From NCBI GenBank assembly GCA_002840125.1, contig PGZF01000006.1, positions 124,001 through 188,000 on the forward strand: a stretch of DNA of 64,000 nt. The letters are read 5' to 3'. Shown here in pieces: positions 22,013 through 32,609 of this stretch. The notes beneath the pieces were generated by a model. That model had not been told where the DNA came from, did no database searches, and worked only from the letters and a program-made list of their open reading frames with translations. Both the position numbers and the translations under genes were made by a program. The DNA is from Gammaproteobacteria bacterium HGW-Gammaproteobacteria-15 (GTDB lineage: Bacteria; Pseudomonadota; Gammaproteobacteria; Enterobacterales; Alteromonadaceae). Within the stretch, counting starts at the first letter, position 1, and each line of letters opens with the position of its first letter.

Positions 22013-22651
22013 TTAACCTTGTTTTAGCTGTAGCTTATCGTTATCACTGCGCTTAATAATGGCTTGCACCACCGGCTGCGGCATAAAAGTACGGGCGGCA
22101 GAAATAACCTGCTTAGTACCAATGTGGATTAAGCGGGCATTTACCAGCACGCCTTGCTTGTGGGCCGTCATAGTACCGGTTATCACATAACGGATAGGCA
22201 GCTCGCCGCTTAGCTCAGTAAAATCACGGCTCAGGGCAAAATCGCCGCTGGGTGTTACCCGGATAAAATCAGTAGTTTTGTAATCCAGTACTACTACACC
22301 AAATTTATGCAGATCATAAATCATGGCTTCGCTCATGTGGTTACTCAGTACGCTGCCCTGATCCAGACCGGTATCTACAAAGGCAAAGTCAGTAACGCCT
22401 ACTATACCGCCCTCCTCCATCTGACGCTGGCTGGACATTAGCTCGTGCACCAGCGCACGGGAATACTCGTTTGCAGTCAGCATTGGCTCGTTTTCTGCAG
22501 GCGAAGCCACCACTGCAGCCAGTTGGTAATCTGCTGCTGTATTTAACCGTGCACCACGCTCAGAGGTTGCAACCGCACTACGTGTTTGCTCTGGTTGTCT
22601 GGCACAACCCGCCAGCAGTATCAGACTAACAATAATTAATAAGGCTTTCAT
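22013..22651 (-). CDS. FlgO-domain lipoprotein
   Basis: 212 residues. Signal peptide with lipobox LLAGC (Cys15). FlgO domain (about 60-200): NEYSRALVHELMSSQ, GSVLSNHMSEAMIYDLHKFG, RYVITGTMTAHKQGVLVNARLI. In Vibrio FlgO is an outer-membrane protein that stabilises the flagellum. Its start overlaps the stop of a second FlgO-domain gene upstream by four bases. No flagellar gene lies near in this window. Confidence 0.85.
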   Translation of the reverse strand: MKALLIIVSLILLAGCARQPEQTRSAVATSERGARLNTAADYQLAAVVASPAENEPMLTANEYSRALVHELMSSQRQMEEGGIVGVTDFAFVDTGLDQGSVLSNHMSEAMIYDLHKFGVVVLDYKTTDFIRVTPSGDFALSRDFTELSGELPIRYVITGTMTAHKQGVLVNARLIHIGTKQVISAARTFMPQPVVQAIIKRSDNDKLQLKQG

Positions 22652-23259
22652 TTCTGCCCTCCTGTAAGGTCCTGCCGGTAGAGTTTGTCACCGCGTTTGC
22701 CTACCCGCTGCTGGCTCCACAATACGTTATGGGGCACATAGCCGCTGGCTGCGGCCAGTACCTGTTTATCCGCTATACTGATCAATCTGGCATTAACCAG
22801 ATAACCATCTTCCATGGCGCTGTAAGTACCCACTAACAGGGTATCGGCATCGCTGGCGCTTTCTATATCGCTAAGCTGGCGCGACAATGCCTGCTCATGA
22901 TCACCGCCCAGCAATAACTGCGCGCGTAAATGGTAGTCATATACTTTAAGGCCACGCTGACGGGCATGTGCCAGCATGCTCTCGCTAAGCTGATTTGCCA
23001 GCTGTTTTTCACCCGCATCCGCATCAGACAGCGACAGCGTATTTACCGGCAAAAAAGACGCCACGGCAATTTGTGGGGCTACGTAGAACATACCCTGCTG
23101 CTTTGGCAACTGGGCAAATAAGTTATCGGCCAGTTGTTGTGTGTAGTAATGCAACGGATATTCGCTCAGCGCAGGCTGATTTCTGGATTTAGCAAGCGGC
23201 ACAGCACTGCTGCAACTTAGCAGCAGGCAGGCCAGCACAGGATAAAATAGCGCTTTCAT
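22648..23259 (-). CDS. FlgO-domain lipoprotein (second copy)
   Basis: 203 residues from ATG 23259, preferred because MKALFYPVLACLLLSC is a perfect lipoprotein signal (Cys16); the longer frame adds a non-signal stretch. Domain pattern same as the next gene: LADNLFAQLPKQ, QLANQLSESMLAHARQRG, DTLLVGTYSAMEDGYLVNARLI. The two proteins are diverged, so an old duplication. Probably an operon of two. Confidence 0.8.
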   Translation of the reverse strand: MKALFYPVLACLLLSCSSAVPLAKSRNQPALSEYPLHYYTQQLADNLFAQLPKQQGMFYVAPQIAVASFLPVNTLSLSDADAGEKQLANQLSESMLAHARQRGLKVYDYHLRAQLLLGGDHEQALSRQLSDIESASDADTLLVGTYSAMEDGYLVNARLISIADKQVLAAASGYVPHNVLWSQQRVGKRGDKLYRQDLTGGQK

Positions 23260-23331
23260 AAGCAACCTCGGCAGAATGTCTGCAGAAGTTAAGCAAAATA
23301 CGCGCCATAAAAAATGGCAACCTTTTGGCAC

Positions 23332-24165
23332 TCAGATAGCAACGGGCGCTTTAATATGCGGATGCGCCTGATAATTGAGCAGCGTAAAATCAGCAATAGT
23401 AAAAGCAAAAATATCTTTTACCGCCGGGTTAAGCTGCATTTGCGGTAACGGATAAGGCTGGCGGGCCAGTTGGGTTTCTACTTGTTGCAGGTGGTTTGAA
23501 TACAAATGCGCATCGCCGAAAGTATGCACAAAGTCTCCCGGCTGCAAATCACACACCTGTGCCACCATCAGCGTTAACAGCGCATAACTGGCAATGTTAA
23601 ACGGCACCCCCAAGAAAATATCAGCACTGCGCTGGTACAGCTGGCATGACAGCTTGCCGTCATTAACGTAAAACTGAAACAACGTATGGCAAGGCGGTAA
23701 CGCCTGTTTGCCCATGGCAGCATTTTCTTTTGGCGATACCGAGGTGTCAGGCAGCAGTGCCGGGTTCCAAGCGCTGACAATCAGGCGGCGCGAATCCGGT
23801 GTGCGTTTAATATCAGCAATAAGCTGGCTGATCTGGTCAATTACCCGGCCATCGGCGGCTTGCCAGCTGCGCCACTGCGCACCATATACCGGCCCCAGCT
23901 CACCTTCTGCTGTGGCCCATTCATCCCATATCGATACACCATTGGCTTTGAGGTATTCGATATTAGTTGCACCTTTTAAAAACCATAGCAACTCGTGAAT
24001 AATAGAGCGCAGATGGCATTTTTTAGTAGTAACCAGCGGAAACCCCTGCTGCAGGTCAAACCGCATCTGATAACCAAACACGCTGATAGTGCCGGTACCG
24101 GTCCGATCAGTTTTTTTATGGCCTTGCTCCAGTACATGGCGCATTAAATCAAGGTACTGTTTCAT
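23332..24165 (-). CDS. thyA: Thymidylate synthase ThyA
   Basis: 277 residues. dUMP to dTMP with methylene-THF. Family blocks: [32 protein letters not shown], active Cys in [40 protein letters not shown], and the C-terminal KAPVAI. Slightly longer than E. coli (264), with an extra segment [16 protein letters not shown] before the active site. Overlaps lgt by four bases; lgt-thyA coupling is conserved in gammaproteobacteria. Confidence 0.97.
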   Translation of the reverse strand: MKQYLDLMRHVLEQGHKKTDRTGTGTISVFGYQMRFDLQQGFPLVTTKKCHLRSIIHELLWFLKGATNIEYLKANGVSIWDEWATAEGELGPVYGAQWRSWQAADGRVIDQISQLIADIKRTPDSRRLIVSAWNPALLPDTSVSPKENAAMGKQALPPCHTLFQFYVNDGKLSCQLYQRSADIFLGVPFNIASYALLTLMVAQVCDLQPGDFVHTFGDAHLYSNHLQQVETQLARQPYPLPQMQLNPAVKDIFAFTIADFTLLNYQAHPHIKAPVAI

Positions 24166-24980
24166 ACTTTTACTACCCGTTTAGCCGCTTTGTTGTTATG
24201 TACATAAGCAAAAATAATCAGCCCTATGCCGGCAATAATCATCGGTAACGACAGCCACTGTCCCATCGACATACCTGCTGACAACACGCCCAGGTGCGCA
24301 TCGGGTTCACGGTAAAACTCCACGTAAAACCGCGCACTGCCATAGCCGGCAAGAAATAACCCACCCAATGCTCCTATCGGCGGGGAAAAGCGCCGGTACA
24401 GTATAATCAGTACAAATAGCACCACACCTTCCAGCGCAAACTCGTACAACTGTGAAGGATGGCGCGGTGCAGGCCCGGCGCCCGGGAACAATACGCCCCA
24501 GGGCACATCGGTAGTGCGGCCCCATAACTCAGCATTAATAAAGTTACCTAAGCGGCCAGCCGCCAGGCCAAGTGGAATAAGCGGGGCAACAAAATCGCCC
24601 AACTGCAGATAAGGCTTGTTATTCTTGCGGGCAAACCAGGCCATGGCTACCAGTACACCCAGCAGGCCGCCGTGAAATGACATACCGCCGGTCCATATTT
24701 TAAATAAATATAACGGCTCCTGCATAAACAGCTCGAACTGATAAAACAGCACATAGCCAACGCGCCCGCCGAGGATCACGCCTAAAAAGCCAATAAATAA
24801 TAAATCACTAACCTGTTGCTCCGTCCAGCCTGAACCCGGCTTTTTAGCGGCCCGGTTAGCCAGCCACCAGGCAATGGCAAAAGCAATAAGGTACATTAAG
24901 CCATACCAGCGCAGGCTTACCGGGCCTACAGAAAATATCACCGGATCAATTTGTGGAAATGTAATATAACTTGCAGACAT
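24162..24980 (-). CDS. lgt: Prolipoprotein diacylglyceryl transferase Lgt
   Basis: 272 residues, seven membrane helices. Signature [14 protein letters not shown] (about 140-153), HGGLLGVL (His and Gly of the active region, about 103-110) and the conserved Arg/Tyr of YRRFSPP. Transfers diacylglycerol from phosphatidylglycerol to lipobox Cys; the lipoproteins in this window (FlgO pair, SBP, Ig protein, VolA-like, M28) are its substrates. Between TSUP and thyA in the rppH operon. Confidence 0.97.
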   Translation of the reverse strand: MSASYITFPQIDPVIFSVGPVSLRWYGLMYLIAFAIAWWLANRAAKKPGSGWTEQQVSDLLFIGFLGVILGGRVGYVLFYQFELFMQEPLYLFKIWTGGMSFHGGLLGVLVAMAWFARKNNKPYLQLGDFVAPLIPLGLAAGRLGNFINAELWGRTTDVPWGVLFPGAGPAPRHPSQLYEFALEGVVLFVLIILYRRFSPPIGALGGLFLAGYGSARFYVEFYREPDAHLGVLSAGMSMGQWLSLPMIIAGIGLIIFAYVHNNKAAKRVVKV

Positions 24981-24988
24981 AGCTACCC

Positions 24989-25783
24989 TTAACTCAGAAT
25001 CATTTTTGCGGATACCAACAACAAAAACACACCAAATACCCGCTTCATTGCCAGTACCGGCAAGCGTTGTGTCAAACGTGCACCAACAGGCGCGGTAAAT
25101 ACCGATGTCAGTACTATGCCAAATAGCACCGGCAGGTAAATATAACCAATAAAGCCCTGCGACAGTTCATAATGCTGCCAGCCGGCGATAACATAGCCCA
25201 GAGTACCAAAAACCGCGATAGCAATACCGCTGGCAGCAGCACAACCTATAGCACGGCGCATATCGACCGAAAAGTAATTCAGTACCGGTACAAACAAGGC
25301 GCCGCCGCCAATACCCAGCAAGCTGGCAATGCCACCCAGAGCCGATGAAATCAGCGCCACGATGCCATTATGCGGTAGTGCTCTTTTACCCACAGCCGAG
25401 CGCGATCCCAGCATGCGTAGTCCCAGCAATAACACTGCTATACCGAAAATAAGCTGCAATATATCACCGCTGATATTATGCGCCATATAGCCAACCAGCC
25501 AGGCCCCCATTGCTGCCCCCAGCATGATGGTACCAGCCAGTGACCAGGGTACATTGCCCCAGCGATGGTGCTCGTACACAGAGGAACTGGCGGTAACGAT
25601 AATGGAGGCCAACGAAGTTGCAACAGCGACCAGCATGGCATGCTGTGGTGTAACGATATCAAAAGCAGGTAGCAACATAACCAGCACGGGTACCACGATA
25701 AGGCCACCGCCAATACCCAGTAAGCCGGCAAAAAAGCCAACCACAGCCCCCAGCACAATGGAGATCAGAACCACAGTAAGCAC
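24989..25783 (-). CDS. TSUP (TauE/SafE) family exporter
   Basis: 264 residues, GTG start with GAGAAG upstream. About eight membrane helices in two repeats, each starting with the family pattern [15 protein letters not shown] (residues about 19-33) and [15 protein letters not shown] (about 155-169). These proteins move sulfite, sulfoacetate or similar anions; the substrate here is unknown. It is inserted between ptsP and lgt, as in several Alteromonadales. Confidence 0.9.
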   Translation of the reverse strand: MLTVVLISIVLGAVVGFFAGLLGIGGGLIVVPVLVMLLPAFDIVTPQHAMLVAVATSLASIIVTASSSVYEHHRWGNVPWSLAGTIMLGAAMGAWLVGYMAHNISGDILQLIFGIAVLLLGLRMLGSRSAVGKRALPHNGIVALISSALGGIASLLGIGGGALFVPVLNYFSVDMRRAIGCAAASGIAIAVFGTLGYVIAGWQHYELSQGFIGYIYLPVLFGIVLTSVFTAPVGARLTQRLPVLAMKRVFGVFLLLVSAKMILS

Positions 25784-25846
25784 AAGCTTCTCTTCATGTT
25801 TAATAACGCAGCAGTATAACAGCCTGGCCGGATAAAAAGGTGGATA

Positions 25847-28105
25847 TCAGGCACGTAACTGGCTTAGTAATTGTTTTTGCTCTAAAAAGCGCTGTACCTG
25901 CAACCGCACCTGTTTGGCAGACTGACAGGCAAGTACCTGTGGCAGTAACAATGCCAGTTCAGATAATTCTACCCGGCGCAGCAGCCATTTAATTTTTGCC
26001 AGGTTACTGCTGTTCATACTAAAGCTATTGTATCCCATCGCAGCCAGCAGCAGTATACCAGCCGGTTCACCCGCCAGCTCGCCACAGACACCGGTAGGAA
26101 ACTGCAGGCCCTGCGCCTGTAAACTAAACTGATGCAAAGCCCTGAGTACCGCCGGGTGCATGGCATCGTACAAGCTGGCAACACGTGGATTGTTGCGATC
26201 TACCGCCAGCAGATACTGGGTTAAATCGTTGGTGCCAATAGAGCAGAAATCCACTTTACGGGCTAACTCTGGTAACTGATACATAATCGACGGCACTTCA
26301 ATCATCACGCCGATTTTAGGTTTAGGCAGCTCAATAGCAAGCTCATCACTCACTTCAAAGCTGGCTTGCTTGATCAGCCGCACAGATTCATCAACCTCGG
26401 CCAAGTCAGAAATCATCGGCAATAATATATGCAGATTATCCAGCGCCAGGTTAGCTTTTAACATGGCTCGGATTTGCACCAGAAAAATCTCCGGGTGATC
26501 CAGCGTCAGGCGGATACCGCGCCAACCCAAAAACGGGTTTTCTTCAACAATACTAAAGTAAGGTAAAGCTTTGTCGCCACCAACATCGAGCGTGCGCATG
26601 ACAACCGGTTTGGTTGGATAGTTCTCCAGCACCTTACGGTACAGCTCTATCTGCTCCTGCTCAGTTGGAAAACGGTTACGCATAATAAACGGAAATTCAG
26701 TACGGTACAGGCCGACACCGTCGGTATACACCGGGTTAGTGGTTTCCAGTTCAATCGCCAGGCCAGAGTTCACCATCAGGTTAAACTGCTTGCCGCATAA
26801 TGATTGGGACGGCTGGGCTATTTCAGCCAGATAACGGGCGTTTAATGCCACATCTTCACTGATTAACCGTTGATACTCGGCACAAATGGCTTCTACCGGC
26901 GACAATAAAATATGGCCCTGATAACCATCTACAATCAACCGCTGCCCTTGCCAGTGCAGCAATGGTAACTCATCTACCCCCATTACCGCAGGTATGCCCA
27001 ATGCCCGCGCCATGATAGCCGCATGTGAGTTTACCGAGCCTTTTAGCGAGACTATGGCAACCAGTTGCTCGCGTGGTACTTCTGCCAGCATAGTGGCGGT
27101 AACATTGTCGGCCACCAACACAACTTTTTCCGGCAGCTTAATTTTGCGCTGCTCAGTATCCAGCAAATTGTTCAGTACCCGCTGCCCCAGATCGCGTATA
27201 TCTGTGCCGCGTTCGCGTAAATAAGCATCGTCCATATCATCAAACTGGCGGGCAAACTTTTCTACCACCCGCTTAAGTGCACTTTTAGCACACCAGCCCT
27301 CTGCAATTTGCAGCTCTATTTCATTACCCAAGCTGGCCGCATCCAGCAGCTGATGATAAACATCAAAAATAGCCAGAGCGTCAGCCGGTAAATGGCCACT
27401 CATTCGCTCCGCCAGACGGTTAAATTCTGCTTTGGTAATTTTTACCGCCCGATAAAAATGCGCCAGCTCTTTTTCCGGATCATCTGCGCGCTTTAATGAA
27501 ATAGCGTTAAAGTCATTCGCCGGTTCCAGTACAAAAGCCTCGCCGATAGCAATGCCGGGCGCACCGGGCAAACCTTTTAACTGGCCGGTCTGTGTCTGGC
27601 TGGGGCTGCTTTCGCTGGCTGCCTGGCGCATCTCGGCATTGGCCAGTACTGACGCTAACTGCGCGCCCAGTGTAACCAGAAAAGACTCTTCATCCTCGTT
27701 AAATACCCGTTCTGCCGCTTGTTGAATAGTCAGCACGCCAAGCACTTTACGGTGATGGATAATAGGGCAACCAAGAAAGGCAGAGAAACGGTCTTCGCTT
27801 ACTTCAGGGGTAACTTTAAAACGGGGATGCAAATGGGCTTTGGCCAGGTTAATGGGCTCTTCGCGCTGGCCTACCCAGCCAATTAAGCCTTCAGAGAAAC
27901 CGATAGCAATATTACCGATAGCATCCGGGTTTAAACCGTCGGTTGCCATCAGCATAAAATGTTGTTGTTCATAATCGGCAAGGTACACTGAGCAACATTC
28001 CGTTGCCAGTGCCTGTTTTACGCTCGTCACTAAGCCAGCTAATGCATTTTGAAGCACTGGCTCTTGTGCTACATCCTGAACAATTCGCCGTAACTGGCCT
28101 AACAT
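25847..28105 (-). CDS. ptsP: PtsP, nitrogen-PTS enzyme I
   Basis: 752 residues. N-terminal GAF domain (about 18-155), PEP-utiliser N-terminal (about 175-290), phospho-His domain with NSHAAIMARALGIPAVMG (about 365-382), C-terminal PEP-binding barrel with GTNDLTQYLLAVDRN and TGVCGELAG. Passes phosphate from PEP to NPr, and senses glutamine through GAF. Downstream of rppH, same strand, 36 bases apart. Confidence 0.97.
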   Translation of the reverse strand: MLGQLRRIVQDVAQEPVLQNALAGLVTSVKQALATECCSVYLADYEQQHFMLMATDGLNPDAIGNIAIGFSEGLIGWVGQREEPINLAKAHLHPRFKVTPEVSEDRFSAFLGCPIIHHRKVLGVLTIQQAAERVFNEDEESFLVTLGAQLASVLANAEMRQAASESSPSQTQTGQLKGLPGAPGIAIGEAFVLEPANDFNAISLKRADDPEKELAHFYRAVKITKAEFNRLAERMSGHLPADALAIFDVYHQLLDAASLGNEIELQIAEGWCAKSALKRVVEKFARQFDDMDDAYLRERGTDIRDLGQRVLNNLLDTEQRKIKLPEKVVLVADNVTATMLAEVPREQLVAIVSLKGSVNSHAAIMARALGIPAVMGVDELPLLHWQGQRLIVDGYQGHILLSPVEAICAEYQRLISEDVALNARYLAEIAQPSQSLCGKQFNLMVNSGLAIELETTNPVYTDGVGLYRTEFPFIMRNRFPTEQEQIELYRKVLENYPTKPVVMRTLDVGGDKALPYFSIVEENPFLGWRGIRLTLDHPEIFLVQIRAMLKANLALDNLHILLPMISDLAEVDESVRLIKQASFEVSDELAIELPKPKIGVMIEVPSIMYQLPELARKVDFCSIGTNDLTQYLLAVDRNNPRVASLYDAMHPAVLRALHQFSLQAQGLQFPTGVCGELAGEPAGILLLAAMGYNSFSMNSSNLAKIKWLLRRVELSELALLLPQVLACQSAKQVRLQVQRFLEQKQLLSQLRA

Positions 28106-28140
28106 AAGAGCCTCGTCGTCACAGGTGCTATCCTGTTGAA

Positions 28141-28644
28141 TTAACTTTTTTTCTTACCTTCGCGGCGTATAAACGGCAAAGCGACCGGAGCAAACTCTTT
28201 CATGACTTTTCGGTAAACTTCACGCTTAAACGCCACTACCTGCCGCACCGGGTACCAGTAACTGACCCAGCGCCAGCTATCAAACTCCGGATGAGTGGTT
28301 TTAAGTAAGTTTACATCTTCGTCAGCGCAGGTCAGGCGTAGCAAAAACCATTTTTGCTTCTGGCCAATACACACCGGATTACTGTCTTTGCGAATTAAGC
28401 GTTTGGGTAGTTTGTATCTTAACCAATGCTTGGTTGTGGCAATAATTTCCACATCATCAGCGCTAAGACCTACTTCTTCATTTAATTCGCGAAACATGGC
28501 TTGTTCCGGTGTTTCACCGTCATCAATACCACCCTGTGGATACTGCCAGGAATGCTGACCATACCGTTTTGCCCAAAACACCTGTCCCTGGTGGTTACAA
28601 ATCACTATGCCGACATTGGCCCGAAAACCTTCGGCATCGATCAC
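28141..28644 (-). CDS. rppH: RppH, RNA 5'-pyrophosphohydrolase
   Basis: 167 residues. Start GTG 28644 (V-I-D-A-E-G-F), preferred because AGAGG lies five bases upstream and it matches the E. coli start; the longer frame (GTG 28671) begins in a short duplicated sequence. Nudix box [23 protein letters not shown] as a whole (residues about 33-55). Removes pyrophosphate from mRNA 5' ends to begin decay. Leader of the rppH-ptsP-TSUP-lgt-thyA operon, divergent from mutH. Confidence 0.95.
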   Translation of the reverse strand: MIDAEGFRANVGIVICNHQGQVFWAKRYGQHSWQYPQGGIDDGETPEQAMFRELNEEVGLSADDVEIIATTKHWLRYKLPKRLIRKDSNPVCIGQKQKWFLLRLTCADEDVNLLKTTHPEFDSWRWVSYWYPVRQVVAFKREVYRKVMKEFAPVALPFIRREGKKKS

Positions 28645-28739
28645 ACAAACCTCTGGCGGATCACAAATCACTATGCCAAAGATTCTTTCATAAAGTCGCT
28701 ACTTCGGCAAACGGTATTTTTGCCACACCTTTTACAGAG

Positions 28740-28748
28740 TTATCCACA
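28740..28748 (+). promoter_or_regulatory. DnaA box in the rppH-mutH gap
   Basis: TTATCCACA is a perfect consensus DnaA box in the intergenic region 28645-29024. The rest of this 380-base gap is AT-rich, with no ORF of support; promoters for both divergent genes must lie here. A single box may be a chance match. Confidence 0.4.
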
Positions 28749-29024
28749 GTTACGTTATTATGGCACCAACGAATGTGCACTTTTTCACAGGTACTGTTGA
28801 TAAAACTGTGCATAGCCGCTAGTTAGCCGTTGCATAACTTGATATAGCAAAAAAATACCAGTCAGAACAACTGAGCATTAATTAATAAATTCAATTAGTT
28901 AATCATTTCCCGGCGCTAATAATTTTATACTGTCGCTGTGCGTAAGTTGGTTTGCTGTGTTTTTAAGCAGCCAAAGACTGTAAAAAATGCTAGCGTTATC
29001 CGGTATTTGCTAAAGGCGATGATA

Positions 29025-29702
29025 ATGTTTACACCACCGGCCTCATTAGAAGAATTACTGGCACGCTGCCAGGCACTGGCAGGGCTGACTCTGGGACAAA
29101 TTGCCGCACAGGCACAGTTGCAGGTTCCGGCTGACCTGAAAAAAGATAAAGGCTGGGTTGGTCAGTTGCTAGAACATGTGCTGGGTGCCAGCGCAGGTTC
29201 TAAAGCTGAGCCGGATTTCCCGCAATTAGGGGTTGAATTAAAAACCCTGCCGATAGACCACAACGGCAAACCGCTGGAAAGTACCTATGTTTGCGTAGCA
29301 CCGTTAACCGGTGTGGCCGGGCAGCAATGGCATGAATCCTGGGTTTGTCAGAAACTGCAAAAAGTATTGTGGCTACCGGTGCTGGCAGAGCGGCACATTC
29401 CCTTGCCAGACAGAATGGCTGGCAGCGCGTTTTTATGGCAGCCAGACCCACGCCAGCAACAGGCCCTGCAGCAGGACTGGGAAGAGCTGATGGAGCTTAT
29501 TAGCCTTGGCGGTATACATAACATCAAAGGCGCCACCGGCAAAGTACTGCAACTGCGCCCCAAAGCCGCCAACAGCAAAGCATTGACCGATGCCATAGGG
29601 GCAGATGGTGAGCCAATCCGCACCCTGCCTCGCGGCTTTTATCTTAAAGCCAGCTTCACTGCCAGCTTGCTGCAACAGCAGTTTGCCCTGCCGCTTAGCT
29701 AG
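29025..29702 (+). CDS. mutH: MutH, mismatch-repair endonuclease
   Basis: 225 residues from ATG 29025; AAGG lies nine bases upstream, whereas ATG 29019 is too close to it. Restriction-like catalytic DEK motif: D in [11 protein letters not shown] and E-x-K in GVELKTLP. Nicks the unmethylated strand at GATC after activation by MutL, so the host itself should have Dam methylation (relevant to the phage Dam). Divergent from rppH as in E. coli. Confidence 0.96.
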   Translation: MFTPPASLEELLARCQALAGLTLGQIAAQAQLQVPADLKKDKGWVGQLLEHVLGASAGSKAEPDFPQLGVELKTLPIDHNGKPLESTYVCVAPLTGVAGQQWHESWVCQKLQKVLWLPVLAERHIPLPDRMAGSAFLWQPDPRQQQALQQDWEELMELISLGGIHNIKGATGKVLQLRPKAANSKALTDAIGADGEPIRTLPRGFYLKASFTASLLQQQFALPLS

Positions 29703-29724
29703 TTTTAGCTAGTTTTAGCTAGTT
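29695..29724. repeat. Triplicated 10-mer between convergent genes
   Basis: TTAGCTAGTT repeated three times without spacer (29695-29704, 29705-29714, 29715-29724). The first copy holds the mutH stop codon and the last the stop of the convergent solute-binding gene. Looks like recent slippage amplification. Confidence 0.75.
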
Positions 29725-30528
29725 ACGGTATTTATCAACAATCTGGTTGTACCGGCCATTCTCACGCAGTTGGGCTAAGCCGGTATTAAACTGCGTAACC
29801 TGATCTGCAGATACCGATACCTGGCTAAACATAACATAGACATCAGAACTGCCAAGGCTGATATTATGCGCCTGAATGTACTTATCCAGGCCCTTACGCC
29901 GTAAAATTGCCGCGCCGACGAAGCTGTCTTCCAGCAGGCCATCTATTTCTTCATCCAGTAACCGCGCCATATTCAGCTCACTAATAATGGCGCCAACAAA
30001 CAATGGCCGTAACTTATCATCAGCATATAGTTCAGCCACTTCGTCGCCATAATAATATTCATTTACTACGCCAACCTTATGTCCGGCAGCAACAAATTCT
30101 TTTAACCCGGAGTAAGGTAAACCGACTTGCTCTTTGCGGACATACAACTGAAAACGTTCCTGACGGTATGGATCGGAGAAAAAAGCAAACTCTTCCCGCT
30201 CTGCTGTTTTAGATGCCCCCAGTACAAAGTCTACATCACCATTTTTTAGCAATGTTAAAAGTTCAAGCCAGCTGCCCTGCACAACATCCAGCGAGCAGCC
30301 CATATCTGCAACCACCTGTTGCACCAGCTCAACATCAAGGCCGGTAACAGTATTGCCTACCGTCATATATTGGTAAGGCTCCCAGGCGTCTATGCCCATA
30401 GTAAAGCTGCATGATGTAAGTTGGGCGGGCGCTTCAGTGGCAGCAACAGGCATACTTTGCTCTGATACAGGTTTGCAGCCCGGTAACAGTAAAAATACGG
30501 CAACGACCAACAGCATGTAAGTTTTCAT
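29719..30528 (-). CDS. Extracellular solute-binding lipoprotein (SBP_bac_3)
   Basis: 269 residues from ATG 30528; signal MKTYMLLVVAVFLLLPGC ends with a lipobox Cys18. Family 3 amino-acid-binding fold: FTMGIDAWEPYQYM, GLDVELVQQVVADMG, LKNGDVDFVLGASKTAERE, HKVGVVNEYYYGDEV, and C-terminal LAQLRENGRYNQIVDKY. No ABC permease or ATPase is adjacent, so it may act as an orphan sensor or regulator subunit. A small hairpin (30541-30556) precedes it. 30557-30714 holds no gene. Confidence 0.88.
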   Translation of the reverse strand: MKTYMLLVVAVFLLLPGCKPVSEQSMPVAATEAPAQLTSCSFTMGIDAWEPYQYMTVGNTVTGLDVELVQQVVADMGCSLDVVQGSWLELLTLLKNGDVDFVLGASKTAEREEFAFFSDPYRQERFQLYVRKEQVGLPYSGLKEFVAAGHKVGVVNEYYYGDEVAELYADDKLRPLFVGAIISELNMARLLDEEIDGLLEDSFVGAAILRRKGLDKYIQAHNISLGSSDVYVMFSQVSVSADQVTQFNTGLAQLRENGRYNQIVDKYRN

Positions 30529-30714
30529 ATTACACCTCAAGGCGTTATGTGACGCCCTAAGCGTAGTGTATAAGCCAGACTTATGCACACCTGATCAAAA
30601 GATGTTATGGCTGAGATTTAACGTACTACTGATATTAATACGGGCAGGACGCGACCGCGCCGGACAAAAGTCAGCAATGCTGATTAATGCCTGGGCGCGA
30701 GCGATAACAGTAAA

Positions 30715-31695
<981 letters not shown>

Positions 31696-31841
31696 TCACT
31701 GGTCCGGTAATGGCATATCATTGCTCAATATACATATATGGCAGGATATTCCAACTAATTTTTATTTACGTACTTACTATAACTAATGGTAGCTAAAACA
31801 GGCGGTGCAGCTGTATTGCCAGCACCCTTATCGGAGGTTAC

Positions 31842-32534
31842 ATGACATCAGATGTTCAGGCCATAGACTTTGCTTCTGTATTGGCCTCTACTGTGCATGA
31901 TATGAAAAATTCACTTTGCATGCTGATACAGTCTACTGAATTTATTCAGCAGGAAAGTCAGCAATTGTCTGAACCGGCAAAAGACGAACTGGCCCGGCTG
32001 AATTATGAAGCAAACCGGCTAAATTCCAATCTGTTGCAATTGCTGTCGCTGTACCGCCTGGAACGCAATCAACTGCCGGTACAAATTGATCAGCATTACA
32101 TTGCTGATCTTGTTGAAGAGATTTTACTAAAAAATCAGTTTTATACTGAACAGCGTGGTTTTTCCATTCAGGTAGAACAAGCCGCTGACCTACACTGGTT
32201 TTTTGACTACGATCTGATGTCAAACCTGCTGAACGATGCCGTTGCTAATGCAATGCGTTATGGCAACAAGCAGATATTACTCAGATTCGGCCAACTGGCA
32301 GACAAATTACAGATAGAAGTGCATGATGATGGCCCCGGTTTTCCGGAGTTTATGCTAAATACCGACGCTCTTGATATGAATACGCCAGATTTGACCAATA
32401 ACCACACCGGACTTGGAATATTTTTTGCTAAACTTATTGCCAAAGCCCATGGCAATAAAGGCCAGTATGGCGCAGTTGAATTGTTCAACGGTGGTATCTA
32501 TCACGGTGGCGTATTCCGGGTTACTTTACCCTGA
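31842..32534 (+). CDS. Soluble histidine kinase-like protein
   Basis: 230 residues, no membrane segment or input domain. Phospho-acceptor helix with HDMKNSLCML (His19), second helix of the dimerisation domain, then HATPase: N-box NLLNDAVANAMRYGN, G1 DDGPGFP, G2 TGLGIFFAK. No response regulator lies beside it. GGAGGT at nine bases upstream of ATG. Divergent from cysB. Possible partner elsewhere or a phosphotransfer role. Confidence 0.85.
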   Translation: MTSDVQAIDFASVLASTVHDMKNSLCMLIQSTEFIQQESQQLSEPAKDELARLNYEANRLNSNLLQLLSLYRLERNQLPVQIDQHYIADLVEEILLKNQFYTEQRGFSIQVEQAADLHWFFDYDLMSNLLNDAVANAMRYGNKQILLRFGQLADKLQIEVHDDGPGFPEFMLNTDALDMNTPDLTNNHTGLGIFFAKLIAKAHGNKGQYGAVELFNGGIYHGGVFRVTLP

Positions 32535-32609
32535 GTAATACAGATAGCTGTTATTTCAGTTGTTTTGTGATTAATATGAGTTGTAGAACCTGTCCATAAA
32601 GAGGTTGGA

